Shown: positions 1 through 9,699, counted from the stretch's first letter. The stretch: 64,000 nt of DNA from Pseudomonas thivervalensis (GCF_001269655.1 NZ_LHVE01000010.1:113124-177123); one strand, 5' to 3'. The notes: a model not told the origin generated them from the sequence alone. Made by a program: numbers and translations.

Positions 1-48
1 CAGCTCGACGATACGCCGGAACACTTGCATGGCCTGTAATCGGTCCAC
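1..48 (-). CDS. LysR-family transcriptional regulator, N-terminus only (partial)
   Basis: Only the first 16 codons are inside the window. They start at a GTG and read VDRLQAMQVFRRIVEL, the usual opening of the LysR winged-helix domain (compare the common M-D-R-L-Q-A-M start). The gene runs leftward off the edge and is divergent from the aldo/keto reductase at 162, a typical arrangement for a LysR regulator and its target. The family assignment rests on this short stretch only. Confidence 0.6.
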   Translation of the reverse strand, partial: MDRLQAMQVFRRIVEL

Positions 49-61
49 TGTCGCGCCTCAT

Positions 62-80
62 TATTCAGATATTACGAATA
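62..80. promoter_or_regulatory. candidate LysR operator (TATTC-N9-GAATA)
   Basis: A perfect 5-bp inverted repeat lies between the divergent LysR gene and the aldo/keto reductase. It contains a T-N11-A core (T65, A77), the classical LysR box shape. The position, about 80 bp before the reductase start, fits. The link to this regulator is inferred. Confidence 0.35.
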
Positions 81-161
81 GTTAAACCAATAATCGGGGA
101 TTTATCCAGGAAACCTCTTGCTGGAGACTGCACAGGTCGTTCATTTCCAGGAGCTATCAGC

Positions 162-1157
<996 letters not shown>

Positions 1158-1280
1158 TCGTCGGCTGGGCTGTCGGTTTCGACAGGCCGGATTCAAGCAG
1201 GCGCCCGCCCAGCCGATAACCCTATCAACAATAGCCCTCAGCCATCGCCGGGCGCTGCCAGTTGCATAGGGTAATGATCA

Positions 1281-2039
1281 ATGGGTTTGCCGCTTAATCG
1301 CCTGCTGATGTGGGGCGTCCTGATGTTCCTCGCTGCATGCGCTTGCGCGGCAGAGACACCGCTGCGCATCGTGACGGAGGAACTGCCGCCCTACAACATG
1401 ACGCAGAACGGGCGAGTGACCGGCATGAGCACCGAAGTGGTCCAGGCCGTGCTCAAGGAAGTCGGCATGGACGCGCCTATCCAGCCCATGCCCTGGGCCC
1501 GTGCCTACGAACTGGCGCTCAATGAAAGCAATGTGCTGATCTATTCGATTGTCCGCACGCCTGCACGCGAATCGCTTTTCCAGTGGGTCGGCACCATCGG
1601 CCCGACGCAGTGGTACATCTACTCGCTGGCGGATCGGCCGGTAAAACTCGACTCGCTGGCCGATGCCCATGGTCACCAGATCGCCACGGTCAATCAGGAC
1701 GTGGGCGAGCAATACCTGGTCTCGAAGGGCTTTCGCATCGGCGAAGAATTGCAGTCGAGCACCAAGTACGAACACAACTACCGCAAGCTCAAGGTCGACC
1801 ACGTGGAGCTGTGGATTTCCAATGAGCTCAACGCGCTGTACCTGACCCGCCAGAATGGCGAAGACCCGGACAAGGTACTGATCCGCTCGCTGCCACTCCC
1901 CGAGCTGAGCAGTGCCGATGGCTTCAGCATGGCGTTCAGCCGCAAGACGCCGGCCGAGACAGTGGAGAAGTTCCGTGCAGGCCTTGAGGCCATCCGTCGC
2001 AATGGTGTCTACGATGCCATCGTGCGCAAATGGTTATGA
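1281..2039 (+). CDS. periplasmic amino-acid-type substrate-binding protein (SBP_bac_3-like)
   Basis: 252 residues with an N-terminal export signal. The segment LMFLAAC also fits a lipobox, so the protein may be a lipoprotein rather than freely soluble. The rest resembles family 3 solute-binding proteins (amino acid ABC receptors): LRIVTEELPPYN at the start and PWARAYELAL near residue 75. No permease or ATPase gene is nearby. The stop lies one base before the start of a diguanylate cyclase, so the two are almost surely co-transcribed. A paralogue with the same PWARAYE and RTPARE motifs follows that cyclase. A role as a sensing subunit is inference. Confidence 0.8.
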   Translation: MGLPLNRLLMWGVLMFLAACACAAETPLRIVTEELPPYNMTQNGRVTGMSTEVVQAVLKEVGMDAPIQPMPWARAYELALNESNVLIYSIVRTPARESLFQWVGTIGPTQWYIYSLADRPVKLDSLADAHGHQIATVNQDVGEQYLVSKGFRIGEELQSSTKYEHNYRKLKVDHVELWISNELNALYLTRQNGEDPDKVLIRSLPLPELSSADGFSMAFSRKTPAETVEKFRAGLEAIRRNGVYDAIVRKWL

Positions 2040-2040
2040 C

Positions 2041-3384
2041 ATGGGTGGCCCTTTCCGCACAGCGTCCTCCCTGCCACCACCAACCAAGGCGTTCAGCTCC
2101 CTGGGACGGCGCCTGGTGCTGGCAACGCTGTTGTTCTGCCTGGTCTTTACCCTGGCGATGGTCACCTGGCGCACTTGGCTGGCCTGGGAAAACAACCTGG
2201 CGGAAATGAATTCGGAACTGGCCCTGATCGATCAGGTGTTCCAGAACACCCTGGCCCACGCCATTTGGGAACTGGACCGTGAATCCCTCGACCAGCAAAT
2301 CACCAGCGTCGCCACGGCAGCCCCCGTGGGTCGCGTGGTGTTGAACATCCTGCGCCCCGGGCAAGCGCCGGAAGTCATCGAACTCAAGCGATACACCGTC
2401 GATCAGTCGGGCGTGGTGCCGGTGCTGCATCGCCAGCTCATCGCCCAGCCCTACGCCGGGGCCCACGAAAAAGTCGGCGAGCTGACCATCGAAGGCGACC
2501 ATAACCTGCTGTGGGAGCGCCTCTGGAGCGAAGCACGCAGCATCGTCATCACCCAGCTCATCCAGTCCTTGCTGCTGGCCGGGTTGGTCATGACCATGTT
2601 CAACCGCCTGGTGACCGTGCATGTGGTGCATATCGCCCGTCACCTGGCTGAACTCGCGCCGCACACCCTCAAGCGTCACCTCAAGCTGCAACGGGCGGTG
2701 CAGCGCCAGGACGAACTGAGCCTGCTCGAATTCCAGGTCAATGAGCTCCAGGACAATCTGCGCGCCCACCTCGAACGCCAGCGTTCGGACGAACTGGCCC
2801 TGGCCGCCAGCCGCGATCAAATGGCCGAACTGGTCGAGGCACGCACCGCGGAACTGAAGGCGGCCAACCAGTCGCTTGAAGCATTGTCCCGCCACGATGC
2901 CTTGACGGGCCTGGCCAACCGCCGCTACTTCGACGAATTGAAGGACATCGAGTTTCGCCGGGCGATCCGCCACAACACCCCGCTGGCCGTGCTTATGTGC
3001 GACGTCGATTTCTTCAAGATCTACAACGACACCTACGGCCACATGCAGGGCGACCTGTGCCTGAAAGAGATCGCCGAAACCCTGCGCACTGTGTTCGGCC
3101 GCTCAGGCGAACTGACCGCCCGCGTAGGCGGCGAAGAGTTCGTCGTGGTCCTGCCCAACGTCGACGCGGCCCAAGCCTGCGAAGCCGCCCAACGCTTGCG
3201 CGCCAGCCTGGCGGAACGTGAGCTGCCCCACAGCGGTTCCAAGGTTTCACCTTTCGTCACCGTGAGCATCGGCGTCGCCGAGTTGGACACGCAGACCATG
3301 GACCATTTCGATCAACTGTTGCAACGCGCCGACCAGGCGCTGTACCGGGCCAAACACCAGGGACGCGACCGCGTCGCCCTGTAA
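2041..3384 (+). CDS. membrane-anchored GGDEF diguanylate cyclase
   Basis: 447 residues. One membrane segment lies near residues 20-42, then a periplasmic domain of about 130 residues, a second membrane segment near 178-198, a helical linker, and a C-terminal GGDEF domain. The active site reads GGEEF at residues 363-367, with the metal-binding stretch CDVDFFKIYND upstream, so it should make cyclic di-GMP from two GTP. At the usual inhibitory-site position the sequence is R354-S-G-E357 rather than RxxD, so product inhibition may be weak. The ATG at 2041, one base after the preceding stop, is preferred over upstream in-frame starts inside that gene. The two flanking binding proteins suggest ligand input. 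Confidence 0.9.
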   Translation: MGGPFRTASSLPPPTKAFSSLGRRLVLATLLFCLVFTLAMVTWRTWLAWENNLAEMNSELALIDQVFQNTLAHAIWELDRESLDQQITSVATAAPVGRVVLNILRPGQAPEVIELKRYTVDQSGVVPVLHRQLIAQPYAGAHEKVGELTIEGDHNLLWERLWSEARSIVITQLIQSLLLAGLVMTMFNRLVTVHVVHIARHLAELAPHTLKRHLKLQRAVQRQDELSLLEFQVNELQDNLRAHLERQRSDELALAASRDQMAELVEARTAELKAANQSLEALSRHDALTGLANRRYFDELKDIEFRRAIRHNTPLAVLMCDVDFFKIYNDTYGHMQGDLCLKEIAETLRTVFGRSGELTARVGGEEFVVVLPNVDAAQACEAAQRLRASLAERELPHSGSKVSPFVTVSIGVAELDTQTMDHFDQLLQRADQALYRAKHQGRDRVAL

Positions 3385-3412
3385 TTACTCTCGCGCGCCA
3401 TGAGGTCTATCT

Positions 3413-4147
3413 ATGCACTATCGCCTGATACTCTGCTCGTGCTTGCTACTCGCCTCGATCAGCCTGCACAGCCACGCCGACACGATCGAAGTCGTGACCG
3501 AAGACTCCCTGTACGCCCATCAGCGTGACGACAAGGTCATCGGGCCGGGCATTCGCATCGCCGAAGAAACGCTGAAAAGCGCGCAGCTCACCGATTACAG
3601 CCTGTCGCTGTACCCATGGGCCCGGGCCTACGAAAAGGCGCTGCACGAGCCCAACGTGCTGATCTTCCCGTTGGACCGCACCCCGGCCCGCGAACAATTA
3701 TTCAAATGGGTGGGTGAAATACATCGCGTGGCGAGCCGGCTCTATAAATTGCGCGATAATAAAGACATCGCCGTCAACAGCCTCGAAGAAGCCAAGCAGT
3801 ACAGCATCGGCGTGGTGCGAAACGACGCCAAGCAGATCTACCTGCAACAACGTGGATTCACCCGGCTGGTCATCTCGGCCAACAACCACGACAACTTTGA
3901 AAAACTGCTGAATCGCCAGATCCAGTTACTGCCGATGCCGGAGAATACCGCGCGCCTGATGAGCAAGGATGCCCAGGTGGATTTCACTTCGCTGGAAGAG
4001 GTCTATACCCTCGACGAACAACCTCACAAAGTCCACTTGGCCTTCAGCCTGAGCACGCCGGATGAAGTCGTCGCCAAGGCCCAACTCGCTTTCGAAAAAC
4101 TCAAGGCATCCGGTGAAGTCGCACGAATCATGAACGAACAGCGGTAG
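3413..4147 (+). CDS. periplasmic substrate-binding protein, paralogue of the gene at 1281
   Basis: 244 residues with a clear signal peptide (cleavage expected after SLHSHA). The mature protein is of the amino-acid-binding (SBP_bac_3) type and shares PWARAYE, then ALHEPNVLIF and RTPAREQLFKWVG, with the protein encoded before the diguanylate cyclase. It starts 28 bases after the cyclase stop, so the three genes probably form one operon. No transport genes accompany it. It may bind a ligand and signal to the cyclase's periplasmic domain, but this is inferred from context. Confidence 0.78.
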   Translation: MHYRLILCSCLLLASISLHSHADTIEVVTEDSLYAHQRDDKVIGPGIRIAEETLKSAQLTDYSLSLYPWARAYEKALHEPNVLIFPLDRTPAREQLFKWVGEIHRVASRLYKLRDNKDIAVNSLEEAKQYSIGVVRNDAKQIYLQQRGFTRLVISANNHDNFEKLLNRQIQLLPMPENTARLMSKDAQVDFTSLEEVYTLDEQPHKVHLAFSLSTPDEVVAKAQLAFEKLKASGEVARIMNEQR

Positions 4148-4190
4148 ACTCTGGGGGATCACACCGCAAGCAACGATGAGGTATGTCCCG

Positions 4191-5030
4191 ATGAGTAAAG
4201 CGTCCTACGTTCCGCCCAAGGTCTGGAAAAACGACGCCCCGTCTGGCGGCCATTTCGCCAGCATCAACCGCCCGGTCGCCGGGCCGACCCACGAAAAAAC
4301 CTTGCCGGTTGGCAAGCACCCGCTGCAGCTCTACTCCCTGGCCACGCCCAACGGCGTGAAGGTGACCATCCTGCTGGAGGAGCTGCTGGCGCTGGGTCAT
4401 GCGGGCGCGGAGTACGACGCCTGGCTGATCCGCATCAACGAGGGCGATCAGTTCTCCAGCGGCTTTGTCGAGATCAACCCCAACTCCAAGATCCCGGCCC
4501 TGCTGGACCGCAGCGTGGAACCCGCCATCCGGGTCTTCGAGTCCGGCTCGATCCTGCTTTACCTGGCGGAAAAATTCGGCGCCCTTCTGCCCACCGACCC
4601 GGCAGGTCGCACCGAAACCCTGAATTGGCTGTTCTGGCAGATGGGCTCTGCACCGTACCTGGGCGGTGGCTTCGGGCATTTCTACGCCTACGCGCCGGAG
4701 AAACTCGAATACCCGATCAATCGCTTCACCATGGAAGCCAAGCGCCAACTCGACGTCCTGGACCGCCGCCTTGGCGAAAGCCACTACCTGGCCGGCGATG
4801 ACTACACCATCGCCGACATCGCGGTCTGGCCCTGGTATGGGCAACTGGTGCGCAACAACGTGTACGGCGCCGCCGAATTCCTGAGTGCTCACGAATACAC
4901 CCATGTGCAGCGCTGGGCGGAAGAGATCGCCAAGCGGCCGGCCGTACAGCGTGGGCAGCGGGTCAACCGCACGTGGGGCGATGAGGCGAGCCAGGTGCCG
5001 GAGCGGCATGCGGCTGGGGATTTGGGCTGA
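4191..5030 (+). CDS. yghU: glutathione transferase-family protein YghU
   Basis: 279 residues, closely resembling E. coli YghU, a Nu-class glutathione transferase with disulfide-bond reductase activity. Shared stretches include GPTHEKTLPVGKHPLQLYS, NPNSKIPAL, VFESGSILLYLAEKFG and GGGFGHFY. The thioredoxin-like N-domain and helical C-domain (FTMEAKRQLDVLD) are both complete. The ATG at 4191 has GAGG about nine bases upstream and gives the N-terminus expected for the family; an in-frame ATG at 4176 is less likely. It is transcribed alone and is followed by REP elements. Confidence 0.9.
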   Translation: MSKASYVPPKVWKNDAPSGGHFASINRPVAGPTHEKTLPVGKHPLQLYSLATPNGVKVTILLEELLALGHAGAEYDAWLIRINEGDQFSSGFVEINPNSKIPALLDRSVEPAIRVFESGSILLYLAEKFGALLPTDPAGRTETLNWLFWQMGSAPYLGGGFGHFYAYAPEKLEYPINRFTMEAKRQLDVLDRRLGESHYLAGDDYTIADIAVWPWYGQLVRNNVYGAAEFLSAHEYTHVQRWAEEIAKRPAVQRGQRVNRTWGDEASQVPERHAAGDLG

Positions 5031-5090
5031 AGGCCCGTTCCCACACCAGATCGCTGGTAAACCCCGATCTATTGACTGTGACACTCCCCT

Positions 5091-5180
5091 TGTGGGAGCG
5101 AGCCTGCTCGCGATAGCGGTGGATCAGCTTGCATCGATGCTGGATGTGCCGCCGTCATCGCGAGCAGGCTCGCTCCCACA
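5091..5180. repeat. class A REPIN, copy 1
   Basis: TGTGGGAGCGAGCCTGCTCG and its inverse bracket about 45 bases. This is the standard Pseudomonas REP doublet. A second copy follows 45 bp downstream. Confidence 0.9.
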
Positions 5181-5225
5181 CTGGATGGGTGATGAGCCTC
5201 GATTTCTCGACTGGCACCGTCCCCC

Positions 5226-5315
5226 TGTGGGAGCGAGCCTGCTCGCGATAGCGGTGGATCAGCTTGCAGTGACGCTGAATGTGCCGCCGTCATCGCGAGC
5301 AGGCTCGCTCCCACA
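5226..5315. repeat. class A REPIN, copy 2
   Basis: Near-identical tandem partner of the element at 5091, sharing much of its central region (GCGGTGGATCAGCTTGCA). The pair fills the space between yghU and a convergent small membrane-protein gene. Confidence 0.9.
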
Positions 5316-5343
5316 GTTTTTCCCCAAGCTTTTCGTCAAGTGT

Positions 5344-5490
5344 TCAGCGGCTGGCTTCCAACTTGTACCCATCGCCCGCCGACGCCGGCGTCGTTTCATT
5401 GGCCAAGGCAAAAACACCCCCCATCCAGATAACGATGCAACCCAACAAAAAAACCCAGGCCACTCCGGACACGGCTTTGTATTTATTCAT
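5344..5490 (-). CDS. small single-pass membrane protein, function unknown
   Basis: 48 residues starting MNKYKAVSGVAW, with one strongly hydrophobic helix (residues about 9-29, VAWVFLLGCIVIWMGGVFAL) and a short polar tail. A longer in-frame reading exists upstream, but its extra 41 residues are arginine-rich and unconvincing. The ribosome binding site (AGAGAC) is weak. I do not recognise the family. The hydrophobic segment and good composition make it a plausible real small protein. Confidence 0.45.
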   Translation of the reverse strand: MNKYKAVSGVAWVFLLGCIVIWMGGVFALANETTPASAGDGYKLEASR

Positions 5491-5820
5491 GGATTGTCTC
5501 TGCAAAGGGCAATGACGAGCAGATTCTCGTCTCGCGCCTGGCGTTGGTTGTGGTGAATGGCAAGAGGCCACTGCCGAAGCATAGCGGGTGGTGCTTTGTC
5601 GTCCAGCGAGCAAGAACTGATTTTTTCCGTAGGTTTCCGGGACCTATACGAAAGTCGCTGATCGACAGACGAAGTAAACCCCAACCAAAAGCTCCTACAG
5701 GCCGCCCCCGCAAATAGCACAAGCTCACGCCCACCCAAGCCCCCAGCCGTGACCGCTACAGCGAAAGGACTCCCCACGCATCCCTCGTACGCATCACGTC
5801 GCGCTCAACCGAGTCCAGCC
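5491..5820. other. intergenic region, no feature identified
   Basis: 330 bases between the small membrane-protein gene and the FIST-domain receptor. No convincing gene, repeat or hairpin was seen. Presumably it holds both divergent promoters. Confidence 0.5.
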
Positions 5821-7848
5821 ATGAACCTAGCGAACCTCTTCAACAAAGCCCGAGCCCGCACCCAAGGGACGGTGAGCGTGGCCTGCACGTCGGGTGAACT
5901 CGACCAGGCGTTGGCCAACGTACGTATCACCCCAGTGTTGATCACCGGTTTCGTCTCCCCGCACCTGGACATCGACCAGGTCGCCGCCAAGGTCAAGAAG
6001 CGCTTTGCCCACAGCACCATCAGCCTGTGCACGACCTCGGGTGAGTTGTGCAACGCTGCGAACGCGCTGTATTGCCAGACCGGCGAGACCTGGGATCGGG
6101 TGATGCTGCAGTTGTTCGACGCCAGTGTGATTGTGTCGGCAGAGGTAGTGATGGTGCCGCTGGAGTGCGAGGACATTCGCGGTGGCGGCAAGCGCTTGGC
6201 CATGCGTGAGCGGATCACCCGGTTGGTAAATAACATCAAGCAGGCGCAGGTGAGCACGCCCATTGATCATCGCGATACGTTGGCCTATGTGGTGTTCGAT
6301 GGTCTTTCGGCCTCCGAGTCGTTCTTTATGGAAGCGCTGTATGAATCCGGGCGTTTCCCCTGCCTGTTCGTTGGCGGTTCGGCTGGCGGCAAGGCTGACT
6401 TCAAGAAAACCCTGATCAGTGACGGGCAGCGCAGTTATCAGAATCATGCGCAGATTGTCTTCCTGAAAACCGCGGCGGACGTGCGCTTCGGGGTGTTCAA
6501 GAGTCAGAACTTCCAACCGGCCGGGCTGACGTTCAGCGTGCTGACCGCGTCGGTCGAAGACCGCACCATCGACCAGGTCATCGACAGTCGTGGGAACATC
6601 AAGAGCATGGTCCAGGCACTGTGCGATGCATTCGAGTGCAGCCCCCAGGCGTTGGAGAAGAAGCTGGCCGATTATTCATTCGCCATCCGCGTGGGTGATG
6701 AGCTGTTCGTCCGTTCCATTGCCCGCATCGACCACCGGCAGCAGATCATCCAACTGTTCTGCGACGTGGCGCCTGGCGAAGAGTTGGTGATGGTCAAGCG
6801 CACGCCCCTGCGCGAGGCGACCCGGCTCGACTACGAGAAATTCCTCAAGGGCAAAGGCGGCCAGCCGGTGGCGGCTATTCTCAACGACTGCATCCTGCGT
6901 CGGCTCAACAACAGCAGCGACCTGGGCAGCATGGCCGGTATTTTCGGCGATGTGCCGTTGGCCGGTTTCTCGACATTTGGTGAAATCCTCGGCTTGAACC
7001 TTAACCAGACGCTCACGGCGATTTTCTTCTTCAGAGTCACCAAGGGCGCCGGTTTTGTCGATGAGTACGTCGATAACTTCATCGCTCACTATGGCGAGTT
7101 CAAGGCGTTTTTCCTGCGCCGCCAGATCAAGAAATTGGCGGGGCTGAACCATGTGGTGGTCAAGCAGATCAAGGCGTTCAAGCGGAATGATTTCAGCAGC
7201 GCCCTGGACACCCGTGGCCTGGACCCGACGATCCTGCCGGTGTTCGACGGCCTGACGGACCTGGGCCAGGTATTGGCGCAGGCCAGCCAGCAACAGGCGC
7301 AGATGGCGACGCAGATCAAGCATTACTCCGGCGAGCTGCACCTGTCGATGGATGACCTGACGGGCACGATCGACCGGCAACACAGCGTCGCCGAGCAGGC
7401 CGGTACGACCGTTGAGCAACTTGCCACCCAAGCAGGTGAAGCCGTGGTCGGCGCCCGTGCGCTCGCCAGTTCGAGCTTGCGCATTCAGTCGATTGTCCAG
7501 GTCATCCAGCAAATCGCAGGACAGACCAACCTGTTGGCGCTCAACGCCGCCATCGAAGCCGCGCGGGCCGGTGAGATGGGCAGAGGATTTGCGGTGGTGG
7601 CTGATGAAGTTCGCAAGCTGGCGGAGATCACCCGCAAGAATGCTGCGGAAATCGGCGTGGACATCGATCTGCTTTCGACGGAAATCCAAGGCGTCGCCCA
7701 GCAGATTGAAGACCAGTCCGTCGCCGTGAGCGCCTTGCGCGAGATGCTCGACGCCCTGGAAGACTCGAGCCGTACCACCGAAGGCACGGCACAACGTACG
7801 AAGGCCATCGCGGACACCTTGACCGGGCTGACCCATGCCAGTGCTTGA
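5821..7848 (+). CDS. FIST-domain soluble methyl-accepting chemotaxis protein
   Basis: 675 residues. The N-terminal half matches FIST_N and FIST_C sensory domains (TSGELC near residue 70, LFVGGSAGG near 185, GFSTFGEILG near 385), which are thought to bind small ligands such as amino acids. The C-terminal part is a chemoreceptor signalling hairpin with the conserved tip QTNLLALNAAIEAARAGE (from about residue 570) followed by GFAVVADEVRKLAE. There is no membrane segment, so this is a cytosolic receptor expected to act on CheA/CheW. The ATG at 5821 is preferred over a GTG at 5749 because the extra residues are low in complexity. It is monocistronic. Confidence 0.88.
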   Translation: MNLANLFNKARARTQGTVSVACTSGELDQALANVRITPVLITGFVSPHLDIDQVAAKVKKRFAHSTISLCTTSGELCNAANALYCQTGETWDRVMLQLFDASVIVSAEVVMVPLECEDIRGGGKRLAMRERITRLVNNIKQAQVSTPIDHRDTLAYVVFDGLSASESFFMEALYESGRFPCLFVGGSAGGKADFKKTLISDGQRSYQNHAQIVFLKTAADVRFGVFKSQNFQPAGLTFSVLTASVEDRTIDQVIDSRGNIKSMVQALCDAFECSPQALEKKLADYSFAIRVGDELFVRSIARIDHRQQIIQLFCDVAPGEELVMVKRTPLREATRLDYEKFLKGKGGQPVAAILNDCILRRLNNSSDLGSMAGIFGDVPLAGFSTFGEILGLNLNQTLTAIFFFRVTKGAGFVDEYVDNFIAHYGEFKAFFLRRQIKKLAGLNHVVVKQIKAFKRNDFSSALDTRGLDPTILPVFDGLTDLGQVLAQASQQQAQMATQIKHYSGELHLSMDDLTGTIDRQHSVAEQAGTTVEQLATQAGEAVVGARALASSSLRIQSIVQVIQQIAGQTNLLALNAAIEAARAGEMGRGFAVVADEVRKLAEITRKNAAEIGVDIDLLSTEIQGVAQQIEDQSVAVSALREMLDALEDSSRTTEGTAQRTKAIADTLTGLTHASA

Positions 7849-7916
7849 GGCCGAGTTGCCCAGACAGTGAATCGAGATTGAGCGACCACCACAGATCCCT
7901 TTGTGGAAGATTCCCT

Positions 7917-8006
7917 TGTGGGAGCGAGCTTGCTCGCGATGACGACGGCACAGTCAACATCACTGCAATCTGATCAACCGCTATCGCGAGCAAGCTCGCT
8001 CCCACA
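7917..8006. repeat. class A REPIN, copy 3
   Basis: TGTGGGAGCGAGCTTGCTCG with its inverse, about 45 bases apart, between the FIST receptor and the convergent PAAR-like gene. Confidence 0.9.
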
Positions 8007-8037
8007 GTGGGGATCTGCGGTGCCGCGGGTGTCACCG

Positions 8038-8433
8038 TCAGGGAATCAACATCTGCACCTGCCCCGGCACGACGATCTTGATCACCCCGGCCCAGCTGCA
8101 CATCAGGGTGCTGTTGGCGTCGATGGCCGGCATGTTGCCCAGCAACAGGGTCGGGGCGCCGCCGGGGATCCACGGGGCCGCGGTGGCCGGGATGCAGGGC
8201 ATGGGGGTCAGCACGCCCAGGGCCGCGGCGGTGGCGGCGGCCACGGTGGGATTCGCCAGGCTCATGCACATGCCGAAGGTGGTGATGTTCACCAGCGGGA
8301 TGTGATCCATGATGTTCGCCGCCGGCATCCCGCCGGTCAGCAGGCGATTGACCGGCAGCACATTGAGCACCGCCGGGGCGGCACCGAAACTGCATTGCAG
8401 GGTCGCGGTGCCACAGACTTGCGGGCATCCCAT
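8038..8433 (-). CDS. PAAR-like protein (DUF4280 family)
   Basis: 131 residues rich in glycine, proline, alanine and cysteine (MGCPQVCGTATLQCSFG, later MPCIPATAAPWIPGG and STLMCSWAGVI). This matches the DUF4280 group of PAAR-like proteins, predicted to cap the spike of type VI secretion or related contractile machines. The start is fixed by AGGAG nine bases before the ATG. There is no VgrG, effector or immunity gene next to it; the divergent neighbour is a metabolic gene. The family call is fairly sure. The link to a secretion system is inference. Confidence 0.75.
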   Translation of the reverse strand: MGCPQVCGTATLQCSFGAAPAVLNVLPVNRLLTGGMPAANIMDHIPLVNITTFGMCMSLANPTVAAATAAALGVLTPMPCIPATAAPWIPGGAPTLLLGNMPAIDANSTLMCSWAGVIKIVVPGQVQMLIP

Positions 8434-8631
8434 CAGGGTGGCTCCTCTGAAAGCGACAGACCTCAGAACCTTAGCTCGCCCGCCTCCAACGCGCACGCCG
8501 CCATGCATCAAGCCCGCTGATTATCCGGCAACACGCTAACCTATAAGACCCTGGCGTGCTTGTGACGCCTCCCACGCGCCATTAGATTAGCCAATGATCG
8601 ATGGCCTCCAAAATAAGCAGAAGGGATAAGC

Positions 8632-9699
8632 ATGGCGTTTACTGATCAGTCCACCCGCGTGCGCGACGGTGAAGAACTCGATGCCAACCTGATCGACCCG
8701 TACCTCAAGGCCCACATTCCCGGCCTCACCGGCCTGCCGACGATCAGCCAGTTCCCCGGTGGCGCGTCGAACCTGACCTACCTGCTGGAGTACCCCGAAC
8801 AGGAATTCGTCCTGCGCCGGCCGCCGTTCGGCCACAAGGCCAAGTCCGCCCACGACATGGGCCGTGAGTTCCGCATCCTCAACCAATTGCGCGATGCGTT
8901 CCCGTATTGCCCCAAAGCCTACGTGCACTGCACCGACGAATCGGTGATGGGCGCCGAGTTCTATGTGATGGAGCGGGTCAAGGGCATCATCCTGCGCGCC
9001 GAGCTGCCGCCGGAGCTGGGTTTCGACGCCGCCCGCACCGAAGCCCTGTGCAAGAGCTTCATTGACCGGCTCGTCGAATTGCACCGCGTCGACTACAACG
9101 CTTGCGGCCTGGCCGACCTGGGCAAGCCCGAAGGCTACGTGGCCCGGCAGATCCGTGGCTGGAGCGACCGCTACGAAAAAGCCCTGACCCCCGATGCGCC
9201 GAAATGGGAGACGGTCAAGGCCTGGCTCAACGACAAAATGCCCGCCGACCACCCGACGTCGAGCATCGTCCACAACGACTACCGCTTCGACAACGTGATA
9301 CTCGACCCGCAGAACCCGATGCAGATCATCGGTGTGCTGGACTGGGAACTGACCACCCTCGGCGACCCGTTGATGGACCTGGGCAACAGCCTCGCCTACT
9401 GGATCGAGGCCGATGACCCGTCACCGGTGCAACTGATGCGTCGCCAGCCAAGCCATGCACCCGGCATGCTGACCCGCCGCGAATTCGTCGATTACTACGC
9501 CGAGCGCGCCGGGATCCGCATCGACAACTTCGACTTCTACTACACGTACGGCCTGTTCCGTCTGGCCGGGATCGTCCAACAGATCTACTACCGCTTCTTC
9601 CACGGCCAGACCCAGGACAAACGCTTCGCGCAGTTCGTTCAGATGAACAAATTGCTGGAGCAGATGAGCCTGCAGGTCATCGCTAAATCCACGCTCTGA
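8632..9699 (+). CDS. APH-family phosphotransferase (ACAD10/11-like kinase)
   Basis: 355 residues with an aminoglycoside phosphotransferase fold. The nucleotide loop region holds PGGASNLTYLL, the catalytic motif is HNDYRFDNVILD (near residue 217), and the metal-binding motif is VLDWELTTLGDP. This subgroup resembles the kinase domain of mammalian ACAD10/ACAD11, associated with catabolism of hydroxylated fatty acids, rather than drug resistance. It is followed 23 bases later by a short-chain dehydrogenase, so the two likely act in one pathway. The exact substrate is unknown. Confidence 0.85.
   Translation: MAFTDQSTRVRDGEELDANLIDPYLKAHIPGLTGLPTISQFPGGASNLTYLLEYPEQEFVLRRPPFGHKAKSAHDMGREFRILNQLRDAFPYCPKAYVHCTDESVMGAEFYVMERVKGIILRAELPPELGFDAARTEALCKSFIDRLVELHRVDYNACGLADLGKPEGYVARQIRGWSDRYEKALTPDAPKWETVKAWLNDKMPADHPTSSIVHNDYRFDNVILDPQNPMQIIGVLDWELTTLGDPLMDLGNSLAYWIEADDPSPVQLMRRQPSHAPGMLTRREFVDYYAERAGIRIDNFDFYYTYGLFRLAGIVQQIYYRFFHGQTQDKRFAQFVQMNKLLEQMSLQVIAKSTL

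Noticed and set aside
5091..5315. Tandem palindromes as a possible CRISPR array
   Set aside because: Only two units, with internal inverted symmetry and related centres instead of unique spacers. They are REPINs.
4885..5556. 223-residue open frame over the yghU end and REP pair
   Set aside because: It translates REP DNA into repeated LVGASLLAIAVDQLA-like peptides, an artefact seen at many class A REPs.
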